Source: Oenococcus sicerae
GTDB taxonomy: Bacteria; Bacillota; Bacilli; Lactobacillales; Lactobacillaceae
NCBI RefSeq assembly: GCF_004102045.2
Contig: NZ_CP029684.2
Coordinates: 186,001 to 250,000, forward strand
Length of the DNA: 64,000 bases
Direction: 5' to 3'
Program-made: the position numbers and the translations under genes
Notes under the pieces: generated by a model
What the model was told of the DNA's origin: nothing
Databases searched by the model: none
The model's input: the letters and a program-made list of their open reading frames with translations, nothing else
Shown here: piece by piece, positions 33,007 to 42,768 of the stretch
How the letters are laid out: the number at the start of each line of letters is the position of its first letter
How positions within the stretch are numbered: position 1 is the first letter of the stretch

Positions 33007-34710
33007 CTAAAAAGGTGTTTGATTACGATTCAAATAACCTTCCTTTAGGCGCTCATAACTGCCCGCTTCAATTTGATTCAGCGCACGTCCAACTATATCA
33101 ACGGTTCGCGAATAATCAAGATCTCGTTCGTAATAAAGACGTGCCTGCTGCAAGGCGGTCATAATTTCCTGGCGATCGGTAAAACGGTTTGCATAATGAA
33201 TCAACTCAATAGCTAAATTAGCATTATTATACAGTTCAGATGAACTGGCTTTCAGATCAGCGAGGTCAGTCGTGACTTCGTGTGCTTGGCGCTGAGCGTC
33301 ATCAAGATTAACACGAGAAGCAGCAACCATGTCGTTCAATGCTTTGATTTCATCTTGAACAGATATAAACTGCAGACGATAATCCGCTGGTAGTCCGGGC
33401 ATATCTACTTGCTCTAAAACCCGTCGTATATTAGAAAGTTCGCCTGCATATTGTAATGCGATCCGTTTCAAATCATCAAATACCTGTGGGTAAGAACTAA
33501 TTGTGACATATAAATCTTTTTGGTTTTTAGAAATCTGATTCAGCTGGCGGAAAAGGCCATTTTGAACCTCGCGCAAAGCCGTGAAAGCTGCTTTCTTTTC
33601 CTGCCAGCGTTTCTTATTATCATTATTTTGTGCTGAAACAGATTTAATTTGCTCGCCCCAGCCGCGCATATCTTCGACTTCGGAATGCGACAAAATATAG
33701 CGTTGATCCAAACGATCGATTTCTAAAGTTAATTCCTGATTTTGAGCCCGGACGTGCGCCAATTCATTCGCCAAACGACGATCATTCTTTTTGACATCGT
33801 ATTCAGCACTGTACTCGCTTTCAATTGTGTCATACAGCGTTTTAATTTGAACCTCTAAAAGTCGTTGGGCATCAACTGTTTTTTTAACATCCAGGTTCTT
33901 AAGCATATTCAAAATCTGCTCGTGATTCTTCCGCATATCAGAAATCACAACATTTGGATCCGCATCAAAAACAAATCCTTTTTTGGTTAACTCATCAGCA
34001 CCCGTCTGCAGTTCTTTAAAATTAGCTGGATAACGATTGATCAATTTATCGTATAAAGGCGGAATATCAATCATTTTCTTTTCCAGATCATTAGTTTCGA
34101 CCCGCAATTGTTCATAGACATCAGTCGCAGAACTGTGGTCACCTGCTTCAGTTAATTTGACGAATTTCGCAAAACTATCTTCTAGTCCAGATAAAACATT
34201 TTCTAGTGGTTCGGAAGCGGGGCCGTATTTAAAAGACTCAGCTAAAATCTTCTTACGCAGCTTGTCATATCTAGTCCGAAGTTCATCAACGGCTTTGCGG
34301 TGCTCTTGATCAACCTCATTTAGTTTTTGCAAACCAACTTGGATACTGGCAATTTTGTCTTTAGTTTCTTTCAAAGTTGTATCCAACGTATTGAATTCAT
34401 CACGCGTTTTAAATACATTCAAGCCACGTGAATCGAAAACAACTGAGTTAGCCAGCTGATCAATATGAAGAAACTTTGAATTCTCGATATCATTGTAGTC
34501 AGCTTCTAAACGCTGGTAGCCATGCAAAGACTTACCAGTTAAACTGAGTTTACGAGCATCCAAAAGTGTCTGTTGAACATTAATTTGTGCCAACTTATCT
34601 TTTTGAGCAACGATATCGTTGGCTCTGCGCGCATAAGAACGCTGAAAAAGAACTGCGGCTAAATAGCCGATTAATAAAATTATCGCAATTATTAGAATAA
34701 TCAAAGTCAT
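33007..34710 (-). CDS. ezrA: Septation ring formation regulator EzrA
   Basis: 567 residues: one N-terminal membrane helix (about 2-22), then almost entirely long coiled-coil helices of the spectrin-like EzrA type, ending in a short NRNQTPF tail. EzrA is a membrane-tethered regulator of FtsZ ring assembly in Firmicutes and helps move penicillin-binding protein 1 between wall and septum. It is divergently oriented to rpsD, a common arrangement in Lactobacillales. It appears monocistronic. Confidence 0.95.
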   Translation of the reverse strand: MTLIILIIAIILLIGYLAAVLFQRSYARRANDIVAQKDKLAQINVQQTLLDARKLSLTGKSLHGYQRLEADYNDIENSKFLHIDQLANSVVFDSRGLNVFKTRDEFNTLDTTLKETKDKIASIQVGLQKLNEVDQEHRKAVDELRTRYDKLRKKILAESFKYGPASEPLENVLSGLEDSFAKFVKLTEAGDHSSATDVYEQLRVETNDLEKKMIDIPPLYDKLINRYPANFKELQTGADELTKKGFVFDADPNVVISDMRKNHEQILNMLKNLDVKKTVDAQRLLEVQIKTLYDTIESEYSAEYDVKKNDRRLANELAHVRAQNQELTLEIDRLDQRYILSHSEVEDMRGWGEQIKSVSAQNNDNKKRWQEKKAAFTALREVQNGLFRQLNQISKNQKDLYVTISSYPQVFDDLKRIALQYAGELSNIRRVLEQVDMPGLPADYRLQFISVQDEIKALNDMVAASRVNLDDAQRQAHEVTTDLADLKASSSELYNNANLAIELIHYANRFTDRQEIMTALQQARLYYERDLDYSRTVDIVGRALNQIEAGSYERLKEGYLNRNQTPF

Positions 34711-34811
34711 AGCTGTACCTTATTTTATGTCTTGTCATGCATCGTCTGAAACAACATCAGCTTTTCTTAAAATCTAGTTCCCCTGCATACGAACGCTCTG
34801 ATATCTACGAC

Positions 34812-34840
34812 TTGATTTAATAACAAAGAGCGCGTATTAT
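34812..34840 (+). promoter_or_regulatory. rpsD promoter
   Basis: Plus strand TTGATT (34812-34817), 17-base spacer, TATTAT (34835-34840). It gives a leader of about 135 nt before rpsD. Confidence 0.65.
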
Positions 34841-34846
34841 ATAAGG

Positions 34847-34983
34847 GTTGTTCACAGCAGTTAAGTAGGAAGCTCGTCAACAAATCAGTTTCAAAGCAAA
34901 TCTTTGAGTAGGCAAGCTGTCACGACCGAAGCTGATCTGCACGAATCTGAGCTTAACCCATTTACAACAAGAATGGAGAAAAT
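34847..34983 (+). promoter_or_regulatory. rpsD 5' leader, possible S4 autoregulatory region
   Basis: Leader with potential structure: a small hairpin with TCAAAG / CTTTGA arms (34891-34906) lies between ATCAG and CTGAT segments (34884-34888 and 34932-34936). Ribosomal protein S4 represses its own mRNA through a structured leader in several bacteria. I recognise no exact match to a named S4 leader, so autoregulation is inference. Confidence 0.35.
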
Positions 34984-35598
34984 ATGTCACGTTATACCGG
35001 ACCAAAATGGCGTTTGAGTCGTCGTCTCGGTATTTCTCTTCTAGGAAATGGCAAGGAATTAGCAAAACGTCCTTACGCTCCTGGTGATCACGGGAATACT
35101 GGTCGTCGCCCAAAGCTTTCAGAATATGCAACACAGTTGCGCGAAAAGCAAAAGCTTCGTTTTACTTATGGATTGTCTGAGCGCCAATTCCATAATTTGT
35201 TCTTAAAAGCCGGCAGAATCCGTAAGGGGCTGCACGGTACCAACTTCTTCATCTTACTTGAGACTCGTTTGGACTCAGTTGTCTATCGACTTGGATTGGC
35301 GACAACCCGTGCTCAATCCCGTCAATTGGTCAATCATGGTCATATTCTTGTTGATGGCAAGCGTGTGACGATCCCATCTTTTGAAGTTAAACCCGGACAA
35401 GTTATTTCCGTCCGCGAACGTTCTAAAAAGATTGTACCGATCGTAAACGCTGTCGAAGCATCTCTTCACAACACACCCTTCGTAGAATTCGATGCCGATA
35501 AACTTGAAGGTAAGTTGACTCGTTATCCAGAACGTGATGAACTGGGCGCAGATATCAACGAATCTTTGATCGTTGAATATTACAACCGTCTTGGTTAA
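34984..35598 (+). CDS. rpsD: 30S ribosomal protein S4
   Basis: 204-residue primary rRNA-binding protein of the small subunit, also a translational repressor of its own mRNA in other bacteria. N-terminal [18 protein letters not shown] is typical; the S4 RNA-binding domain covers about 94-155 ([29 protein letters not shown]). ATG with GGAG 6 bases upstream. It lacks the N-terminal Cys4 zinc site, as many Firmicutes S4 do. It is the only convincing plus-strand protein gene in the window and is monocistronic, with its own promoter and terminator. Confidence 0.99.
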   Translation: MSRYTGPKWRLSRRLGISLLGNGKELAKRPYAPGDHGNTGRRPKLSEYATQLREKQKLRFTYGLSERQFHNLFLKAGRIRKGLHGTNFFILLETRLDSVVYRLGLATTRAQSRQLVNHGHILVDGKRVTIPSFEVKPGQVISVRERSKKIVPIVNAVEASLHNTPFVEFDADKLEGKLTRYPERDELGADINESLIVEYYNRLG

Positions 35599-35621
35599 TC
35601 ATGAATATTGATTTTAAAAAG

Positions 35622-35650
35622 ATCAGCAGGAAAACTGCTGATTTTTTTTT
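35622..35650 (+). terminator. rpsD terminator
   Basis: Arms ATCAGCAG (35622-35629) and CTGCTGAT (35635-35642), five-base loop, then a run of Ts. Confidence 0.93.
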
Positions 35651-35790
35651 ATTTAGTCATCACTGCAAACTTTAAACAAAGTACTCAATAGCAATCATCA
35701 TTTTTTAGCTAATTCTAATTAATCTTCATAGTTTTTCAGTTAGTTGATAATTACAATCAGTGGAAATTTTGTTAAGCAACTTGTCATAAT

Positions 35791-35827
35791 AAAAAAAGAA
35801 CCAACAAACTTCTGCTGGTTCTTTTTT
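35791..35827 (-). terminator. pnuC terminator (possibly bidirectional)
   Basis: Arms AAAAAAGAACCA and TGGTTCTTTTTT around a short central region. On the minus strand it ends in a run of seven Ts and lies 7 bp after the pnuC stop. Tracts on both sides let it work from the plus strand too. The 140 bp between this and the rpsD terminator hold nothing else recognisable. Confidence 0.88.
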
Positions 35828-35833
35828 ATTGAT

Positions 35834-36592
35834 TTAATTAGCATGATGAAACCATGCTATTTTTTTATCCAATAAAGCGACAGCATCATTAGCCATGTAT
35901 AGCATATAAGTGAAAAACAGGACCAAAGATGCATCCCCTTGAGCTGCCGTAATTCCCCATAGAATAACTTGGGCAGCACCTTGCAAGATCCAAAAATAAT
36001 AAGATTCCGAAAAACGCAAGGTTGTCAATAAAGCACCGGAAATGCCAATAGCAGCGGTAAATGAATCCACCATTGGCCGTGGTGTTTTCGTAATATAAAT
36101 TTCAAAAAAGTAAAGAATAATCCAAGCTAGTATGAAGACAACTGCAAATAATTTGTACCAGTAAGCTGAATTATGTTTCTCACCACGCGCATCAACCTCA
36201 GAAATTTTACGAACTTTTTTTTCAACGTCAATCGCCCAATTGGGTGAAATCAAGACTGGAATATCTAGTAAAACAATATAAACGCCCTGCAAGATGGCGT
36301 CAGACGGATTATGAGCAGAAATGGCGACAACAATATAAATCAAAGCTGAAATCAGACCAAAAACGCCATTCAATGGTCGTGTATTTGTGATGGCCAGTGT
36401 CGTCGTAAAACCCAAAATAGCGGCAACGAAAGTCCAAATTGCTATGTCTGTCAGCGGATTGCTAAAGGTCTGCCAAGCAATAAAAAGGTAACCAAAAATA
36501 AGCAGTCCGTAGGATGACTTTGACCAACCCGACATTTGATGAACATACCAGGATGGTTTGAATAAATCTTTAAAAGTGTGCTGTTGTTGCAT
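35834..36592 (-). CDS. pnuC: Nicotinamide riboside/mononucleotide transporter PnuC
   Basis: 252 residues, about seven membrane helices, PnuC family. These proteins take up an NAD precursor, usually nicotinamide riboside, by facilitated diffusion driven by intracellular phosphorylation. The C-terminal WILQGAAQVILWGITA and MLYMANDAVALLDKKIAW stretches match the family's tryptophan-rich substrate region. Oenococci rely on salvaged NAD precursors, which fits. The promoter carries a 14-bp inverted repeat that could be an operator. Confidence 0.9.
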   Translation of the reverse strand: MQQQHTFKDLFKPSWYVHQMSGWSKSSYGLLIFGYLFIAWQTFSNPLTDIAIWTFVAAILGFTTTLAITNTRPLNGVFGLISALIYIVVAISAHNPSDAILQGVYIVLLDIPVLISPNWAIDVEKKVRKISEVDARGEKHNSAYWYKLFAVVFILAWIILYFFEIYITKTPRPMVDSFTAAIGISGALLTTLRFSESYYFWILQGAAQVILWGITAAQGDASLVLFFTYMLYMANDAVALLDKKIAWFHHAN

Positions 36593-36611
36593 ATCATTTT
36601 CTCCCTAATTT

Positions 36612-36641
36612 AAAATAGCTGTGTTAAGACACATCGTTCAA
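36612..36641 (-). promoter_or_regulatory. pnuC promoter with internal inverted repeat
   Basis: Minus strand TTGAAC (36641-36636), 18-base spacer, TATTTT (36617-36612). The spacer contains the palindrome TGTGTTAAGACACA (36620-36633). Its location suggests a repressor site, for example a niacin-type repressor; identity is not established. Confidence 0.5.
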
Positions 36642-36646
36642 GAATA

Positions 36647-36676
36647 ACAAAAATCCCGACGCAAAGTCGAGATTTT
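36647..36676 (-). terminator. groESL terminator
   Basis: Arms AAAATCCCGAC (36650-36660) and GTCGAGATTTT (36666-36676) with one G-T pair, five-base loop, ending in Ts on the minus strand. It lies 57 bp after the groEL stop. Confidence 0.88.
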
Positions 36677-36732
36677 CGGAAGAATATTGAAATGTAATAT
36701 GATTAATGAATTAAATAACTATTGATGAAAAA

Positions 36733-38361
<1,629 letters not shown>

Positions 38362-38637
38362 TTACAGCACCCCCAAAATATCTTTTTCATGAACGATAAG
38401 GTAATCTTCCCCATCGATCGTTACTTGTGAACCAGCGTACTTATCAAACATCACTTTGTCGCCGACTTTAACAGATTTGGGTGCTTCTGCATCCCCGATA
38501 GTTGCCGTCGAAACTGCAATAACAGAACCTGTAACTGGCTTTTCCTTTGCATTGTTTGCAATTAAAATACCACCAACTTTTTCTTCCTCTGGTTGGTCGA
38601 TACTAAGAACAATTCGATCGCCTAATGGTTTGATCAT
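38362..38637 (-). CDS. groES: Co-chaperonin GroES (10 kDa)
   Basis: 91-residue lid of the GroEL chamber. The start is at 38637 (MIKPLGDRIVL): AAGGAGG lies about 10 bases upstream and the family begins here. The open frame extends 26 codons further, but that part crosses the promoter and is not protein. The mobile loop EEEKVGGILIANNAKEKP is intact. First gene of groESL. Confidence 0.98.
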   Translation of the reverse strand: MIKPLGDRIVLSIDQPEEEKVGGILIANNAKEKPVTGSVIAVSTATIGDAEAPKSVKVGDKVMFDKYAGSQVTIDGEDYLIVHEKDILGVL

Positions 38638-38673
38638 ATGTGTAAAACCTCCTTTAAACTTGTTCCGCATCAA

Positions 38674-38703
38674 ATTATAACGCAATAGGTCAAAAAAGGT
38701 CAA
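38674..38703 (-). promoter_or_regulatory. groESL promoter
   Basis: Minus strand TTGACC (38703-38698), 18-base spacer, perfect TATAAT (38679-38674). It overlaps the CtsR box and the rex terminator. Confidence 0.75.
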
Positions 38704-38704
38704 A
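38688..38704. promoter_or_regulatory. CtsR operator of groESL
   Basis: Directly repeated heptads GGTCAAA-AAA-GGTCAAA on the plus strand, an exact fit to the CtsR box (A/G)GTCAAANAN(A/G)GTCAAA. It covers the -35 and most of the spacer. No CIRCE element (TTAGCACTC-N9-GAGTGCTAA) is present, consistent with CtsR acting as the main stress repressor, as reported for Oenococcus oeni. Confidence 0.92.
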
Positions 38705-38728
38705 CTTCTTGACAAAGTCTGACCTTTT
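38694..38728 (-). terminator. rex terminator overlapping the groESL control region
   Basis: Arms at 38694-38707 and 38715-38728 form 13 of 14 pairs around a seven-base loop. On the minus strand the descending arm ends in TTTTTT. The descending arm contains the groESL -35 box and one CtsR heptad. Confidence 0.8.
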
Positions 38729-38753
38729 AAAATAAACCGTTATTTTTTACTTT

Positions 38754-39419
38754 TTATTTAGCACTTTTGATGTTTTTAAAATTATCAACGAAATAAATTA
38801 AAGTCTGCATACCAGTTGTCAAATCAACGTTTTGTACACGAACACTGTTTGGAACTGTAATTCTGATAGGCGAAAAGTTTAAAATACCTTTAACACCAGC
38901 GGCAACTAATTGATCAGTGACTTGTTGAGCCGACCTCTCGGGAACTGTCAGGATCGCAATAGTCACATCGGCCTTTTTCAATTCCGTTTCTAACTGATCA
39001 ACTGCGTATACTGGCAGAAGCTCATCTTTTTCATTCTTAATCTGAACCGTCTTTTTCTTGGGATCACTATCAAAACCCATAATGATCTCAATATTGTTCG
39101 AATGAACAAAGTTATACTTCATCAAAGCCTGGCCTAAATTGCCGACACCGACAACGGCTACTTTATTTAATTTGTCCTGAGACAAGACTTTACTGAAGAA
39201 ATTCAGTAAAGCAGCAACATCATAACCAAAACCGCGTTTCCCCAGTGCCCCAAAGTAAGAAAAGTCACGTCTAACCGTCGCCGCATCAAACTTAATCGCC
39301 TCAGATATTTCAGATGAGTTGATTCGTTTGATCCCAGCTGCATGCAGTGAAGATAGATAATAGTAATAAATAGGTAATCGTTGAGCCGTAGCTCGCGGTA
39401 TTTGTGTATCAGCAGTCAT
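38754..39419 (-). CDS. rex: Redox-sensing transcriptional repressor Rex
   Basis: 221 residues: an N-terminal winged helix (about 12-80, including SSEISEAIKFDAATVRRDFSYFG), a Rossmann NADH-binding domain with VGVGNLGQAL near 90, and a C-terminal swapped helix. Rex senses the NADH/NAD+ ratio and represses fermentation genes when NAD+ is high. I choose the ATG at 39419, ten bases after AAAGGA; the upstream TTG at 39428 nearly touches that site. It is followed by a terminator shared with the groESL promoter. Confidence 0.96.
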   Translation of the reverse strand: MTADTQIPRATAQRLPIYYYYLSSLHAAGIKRINSSEISEAIKFDAATVRRDFSYFGALGKRGFGYDVAALLNFFSKVLSQDKLNKVAVVGVGNLGQALMKYNFVHSNNIEIIMGFDSDPKKKTVQIKNEKDELLPVYAVDQLETELKKADVTIAILTVPERSAQQVTDQLVAAGVKGILNFSPIRITVPNSVRVQNVDLTTGMQTLIYFVDNFKNIKSAK

Positions 39420-39477
39420 TTTTATCAAATCCTTTCATTGATTCACATTTCCATTGTAAACGAATTAGATAAAAAAA

Positions 39478-39492
39478 TCACAAAAATTGTGA
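39478..39492. promoter_or_regulatory. Inverted repeat in rex promoter, possible Rex site or tsaD terminator
   Basis: TCACAA-AAA-TTGTGA palindrome between tsaD and rex. On the minus strand it is followed by seven Ts, so it may be a weak tsaD terminator. The TTGTGA half, with TCACA six bases on, also resembles a Rex half-site pair (consensus TTGTGAAN4TTCACAA). Both readings are tentative. Confidence 0.4.
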
Positions 39493-39497
39493 AATAA

Positions 39498-40523
39498 TCA
39501 CATTCTTGTAAAATTTAAAGAAGGATCAACATTCAAATCTAAGCCGGAAAAGTGCTTTTGCTTGTAAGCAAGAAAAGCAGCGGCACCAATCATAGCAGCA
39601 TTATCACCCGATAATTCAATTGGTGCTTCAGTGAGTACCAATTGATATTTCATAGCTAAATCCTCTACAGCGCAGCGCAGAGCAAGATTGGCTGCGACAC
39701 CGCCGCCCAGTAATAACTGCTGAGGCTGAAATTTTTCAATTGCTAATGTCACTTTTTCAATGATCGCTTCAATGACAGCTTTTTGAAAACTCGCTGCAAC
39801 ATCATTTTTGTTGATCGTTCGGTCTAATTGTTTTTCATGATGTACATAATTCAACACAGCTGATTTTAAACCAGAAAAAGAAAAATCGAAATCAGCTTCT
39901 GTATGCGCAATCGGAAAATGAATGTCTGCATGCCCTTTTTGGGCCATTTCCTGCATTTCTTTACCAGCTGGATATTTAAGTCCTAGAATTCGGCCGACCT
40001 TATCAAAAGCCTCGCCAGCAGCGTCATCCAAGGTCGTTCCAATAATTTGAAAAACATTTTCTTTGGCCATCCAAACAAGCTCAGTGTGTCCGCCGGAAAC
40101 CATAATGGCCATAGCTGGATAGACAGTTGCTTTAACGAAATTAGCCGCACTGATATGGCCAGCCAAATGATTCACACCAATGAAAGGCAGATTGTGTACC
40201 ATCGCAAAAGTTTTACCAGCCATTAATCCGATCAATAACGAGCCCACTAGTCCGGGACCGAAAGTCGCAGCAACAGCCGATAATTGAGTCTCAGGATCAG
40301 TGATATGGGCCTGCATCAACGCTTCTTGCGTGACACGATCAATCCATTCAAGATGATGACGACTGGCTACTTCGGGTACAATTCCTCCAAAGCGTTGATG
40401 GCTTGCGATTTGTGTGGCAACAATATTGCTTAAAATGATATGACCATTTTTCACAACTGAAGCACTGGTCTCGTCAGCCGAGGACTCAAAAGCTAAGATC
40501 AAATTATCATGTGAATCAGTCAT
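39498..40523 (-). CDS. tsaD: tRNA threonylcarbamoyladenosine transferase subunit TsaD
   Basis: 341 residues, ASKHA-fold enzyme that with TsaB and TsaE places threonylcarbamoyl on A37 of ANN-decoding tRNAs. The N-terminal [14 protein letters not shown] and the metal-binding HLAGH motif near 113 are intact. The ATG at 40523 is preferred because GGAG lies 8 bases upstream and it makes a 4-bp ATGA overlap with rimI; a GTG at 40532 is the alternative. tsaE is not in the window. Confidence 0.97.
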   Translation of the reverse strand: MTDSHDNLILAFESSADETSASVVKNGHIILSNIVATQIASHQRFGGIVPEVASRHHLEWIDRVTQEALMQAHITDPETQLSAVAATFGPGLVGSLLIGLMAGKTFAMVHNLPFIGVNHLAGHISAANFVKATVYPAMAIMVSGGHTELVWMAKENVFQIIGTTLDDAAGEAFDKVGRILGLKYPAGKEMQEMAQKGHADIHFPIAHTEADFDFSFSGLKSAVLNYVHHEKQLDRTINKNDVAASFQKAVIEAIIEKVTLAIEKFQPQQLLLGGGVAANLALRCAVEDLAMKYQLVLTEAPIELSGDNAAMIGAAAFLAYKQKHFSGLDLNVDPSLNFTRM

Positions 40524-41053
40524 AGCTGCCACTCCATTTCGATCGCATCTTCATGGTCGCCATCATAATAGCCAACCAATTCTTGCGTTTTTTTGAAACC
40601 AATTTTTTCATATAATTGAAAGGCCCTGAAATTAGATTGGCGTACCTCCAAGGACAAAGTTGTTAAATGGTTGTCTAGGACCAGCTTGCCAGCTAATTTC
40701 ATTAAATAACTGCCCAAGCCTTTGCTTTGCCAAATCGGCAGCACTGCAATATTTGTAATATGCAGGTCCTGTGAACTTTTGCGATAAGACAGACCGAGAA
40801 AGGCAATTGTTTGATCATCAATGCTAGCCGACAAATATAATTTCCCATGCTGACGACTGATTTCAGCCACAAAAGCCTGCTGATCCCAAGGCGCAGACCC
40901 AGTATAAACAGCTTCCTCAATTTCAACTAATTTTTTTGTGTCAGCCAAACTGGCTTCACGAATCAAGACTGTTTTACCCGCGATCTGAATTTGGTGAGCT
41001 GCGAATCCTGCTATTTTTTTAGACTTCAGAAACATACTTCGCGTAATCCCCAT
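40520..41053 (-). CDS. rimI: GNAT N-acetyltransferase, RimI type
   Basis: 177 residues with a GNAT domain from about 28: the acetyl-CoA loop is [11 protein letters not shown], followed by [19 protein letters not shown]. RimI acetylates the N-terminus of ribosomal protein S18 in E. coli; the gene usually sits between tsaB and tsaD, as here. The start is uncertain: Met1 overlaps tsaB by 35 bp, Met7 by 17, and neither has a strong ribosome site. Confidence 0.9.
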   Translation of the reverse strand: MGITRSMFLKSKKIAGFAAHQIQIAGKTVLIREASLADTKKLVEIEEAVYTGSAPWDQQAFVAEISRQHGKLYLSASIDDQTIAFLGLSYRKSSQDLHITNIAVLPIWQSKGLGSYLMKLAGKLVLDNHLTTLSLEVRQSNFRAFQLYEKIGFKKTQELVGYYDGDHEDAIEMEWQL

Positions 41054-41744
41054 CTTTAGCTTCCGGGTGTTTTTGCAGCCAATTCATTTCAGCAGCTGTT
41101 TTCCTCAGATAATTCGGCACAAAAAGAGCTGGATCAGCACCGGCAGATTTTATACTTAATTTTGCCAGAACTTCAGGATCGATCAAAACACTAGCTGGTC
41201 GTTCGACAAACTGAAAACCCGCAGTTTTAATTTCGTCTTTAAATTCATCAGCGCTAGCTTCTTCGAATATAAAGCAGCTATTCTCAGGCAGTGTTTGTAA
41301 AAGATCAGTAAATAACCAATGTTTTTCTTCAACGACTGCTTGATTTTTCGAATCAAAGGCAGCGGCAAAAACATTATGATTACGCGCATTGATCATCGGT
41401 ACTTTCACGACAGCTGAACGAATTGAAGCAGAGCACGCGATCACCAGCGAAGTTGAAAGGGGTACCAGAACAGCTGAAGTCTGACTAGCTAAAATTTTCG
41501 CCACGGTCGCACCTATTCTCAATCCTGTAAATGAGCCAGGGCCTGCCGTGACCGCAATACGGTCCAGATCATCATAGTGCCAACCAGCTGTTTTCAGTAA
41601 AGCATCAATTGCTGGTAAAATTTTTGTCGAATGAGTTCTTGGCTGATCATCATTATGATCGTGCGCAAAAAAAAGGCCAGTCTGAGAATCCAAAAGGCCA
41701 ACATTCAAAGCAGCACCACTCGTATCAAACGATAAGATCTTCAT
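41019..41744 (-). CDS. tsaB: tRNA threonylcarbamoyladenosine biosynthesis protein TsaB
   Basis: 241 residues, ASKHA fold, partner and structural activator of TsaD in t6A synthesis. N-terminal LSFDTSGAALNVGLL and the GPGSFTGLRIG motif (about 70-80) are diagnostic. It shares one base with the galE stop (TAATG) and overlaps rimI. Confidence 0.96.
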   Translation of the reverse strand: MKILSFDTSGAALNVGLLDSQTGLFFAHDHNDDQPRTHSTKILPAIDALLKTAGWHYDDLDRIAVTAGPGSFTGLRIGATVAKILASQTSAVLVPLSTSLVIACSASIRSAVVKVPMINARNHNVFAAAFDSKNQAVVEEKHWLFTDLLQTLPENSCFIFEEASADEFKDEIKTAGFQFVERPASVLIDPEVLAKLSIKSAGADPALFVPNYLRKTAAEMNWLQKHPEAKDGDYAKYVSEV

Positions 41745-42739
41745 TACTTTTTATCGTCGTACCCTTGTGGATGTTTTTGCATCCAATTCCAGGCTGTCTT
41801 TATTTCATCTTCAACATTGCTTAATTTTGGATCCCAGCCCAAAACTTCTTTTGCTTTTTTTGGACTAGCTACCAAGGCATCAGGATCGCCACCGCGACGA
41901 GGTCCGATCTCAACCTTAAAATCAATGCCCGTCACTTTTTTAGCAGCATCGATCAGCTGCTTGTTAGACATGCCAGCTTCCGTTCCTAAGTTGAAACGGT
42001 TTGATTTATTTTCCCGTTGCAAATAGTCCAAGGCCAAAACATGTGCATCCGCTAAATCAACAACATGCACATAATCACGAACATTCGTGCCATCCGGTGT
42101 CTTGTAATCGTCACCAAAGATCACCATTTTATCTTTTTTACCCTGAGCTGCCATTAAAATATTTGGGATCATATGTGTTTCAGGATTATGATCTTCACCA
42201 ATAGAACCATCCACTTTCGCACCAGCAACGTTGAAATAGCGCAAGGCAACGCCTTTGATCCCATAAGCACGATCAGACCAATCCATGATTTGTTCCATTT
42301 GCAGTTTTGTTAAACCATAGGGATTGATCGGTTTTTGTTCTTCTTCTTCTGTAATCGGATTATGTTTCGGTACACCATAGGTAGCAGCTGATGAAGAAAA
42401 AACAATTTTTTTCACATCGTGGTCACGCATAGCTTCAAGTAAAGAAATAACACCAAAAGTATTATTATCAAAATAAAACAGAGGTTTCGTCATTGACTCG
42501 CCAACTTGCGTCAGAGCAGCAAAATGAACAACAGCATCAAAGCTATTTGCATCAAAGATCTTTTTTAACGCTGTTTTATCGCGTACATCAGCTTCATAAA
42601 AAGCGACATTCTTAGGCACGGCATCGCGATGACCTGTATAAAGATTATCGACTACTGTTACTTGATCTCCATGTGCCAGCAATCGATCGACCGTATGCGA
42701 CCCAATATATCCAGCACCGCCTGTTACTAATACATTCAT
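41744..42739 (-). CDS. galE: UDP-glucose 4-epimerase
   Basis: 331-residue extended short-chain dehydrogenase. The NAD-binding GGAGYIG motif is at 7-13, and the catalytic Tyr and Lys are in YGLTK near 150. It interconverts UDP-glucose and UDP-galactose for galactose use and surface polysaccharides. It is embedded in the dnaX-tsaD chain rather than in a gal operon, so it is likely expressed constitutively for cell-envelope precursors. Confidence 0.95.
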   Translation of the reverse strand: MNVLVTGGAGYIGSHTVDRLLAHGDQVTVVDNLYTGHRDAVPKNVAFYEADVRDKTALKKIFDANSFDAVVHFAALTQVGESMTKPLFYFDNNTFGVISLLEAMRDHDVKKIVFSSSAATYGVPKHNPITEEEEQKPINPYGLTKLQMEQIMDWSDRAYGIKGVALRYFNVAGAKVDGSIGEDHNPETHMIPNILMAAQGKKDKMVIFGDDYKTPDGTNVRDYVHVVDLADAHVLALDYLQRENKSNRFNLGTEAGMSNKQLIDAAKKVTGIDFKVEIGPRRGGDPDALVASPKKAKEVLGWDPKLSNVEDEIKTAWNWMQKHPQGYDDKK

Positions 42740-42768
42740 ATTTACTCTCCTATCACTTTAATATATTA

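Noticed and set aside
38638-38715. N-terminal extension of groES
   Set aside because: The extra 26 codons span the -10 box and Shine-Dalgarno; GroES homologues start at MIKPLGD-like sequence.
38640-38760. CIRCE element for groESL
   Set aside because: No TTAGCACTC-N9-GAGTGCTAA; only CtsR heptads are present.
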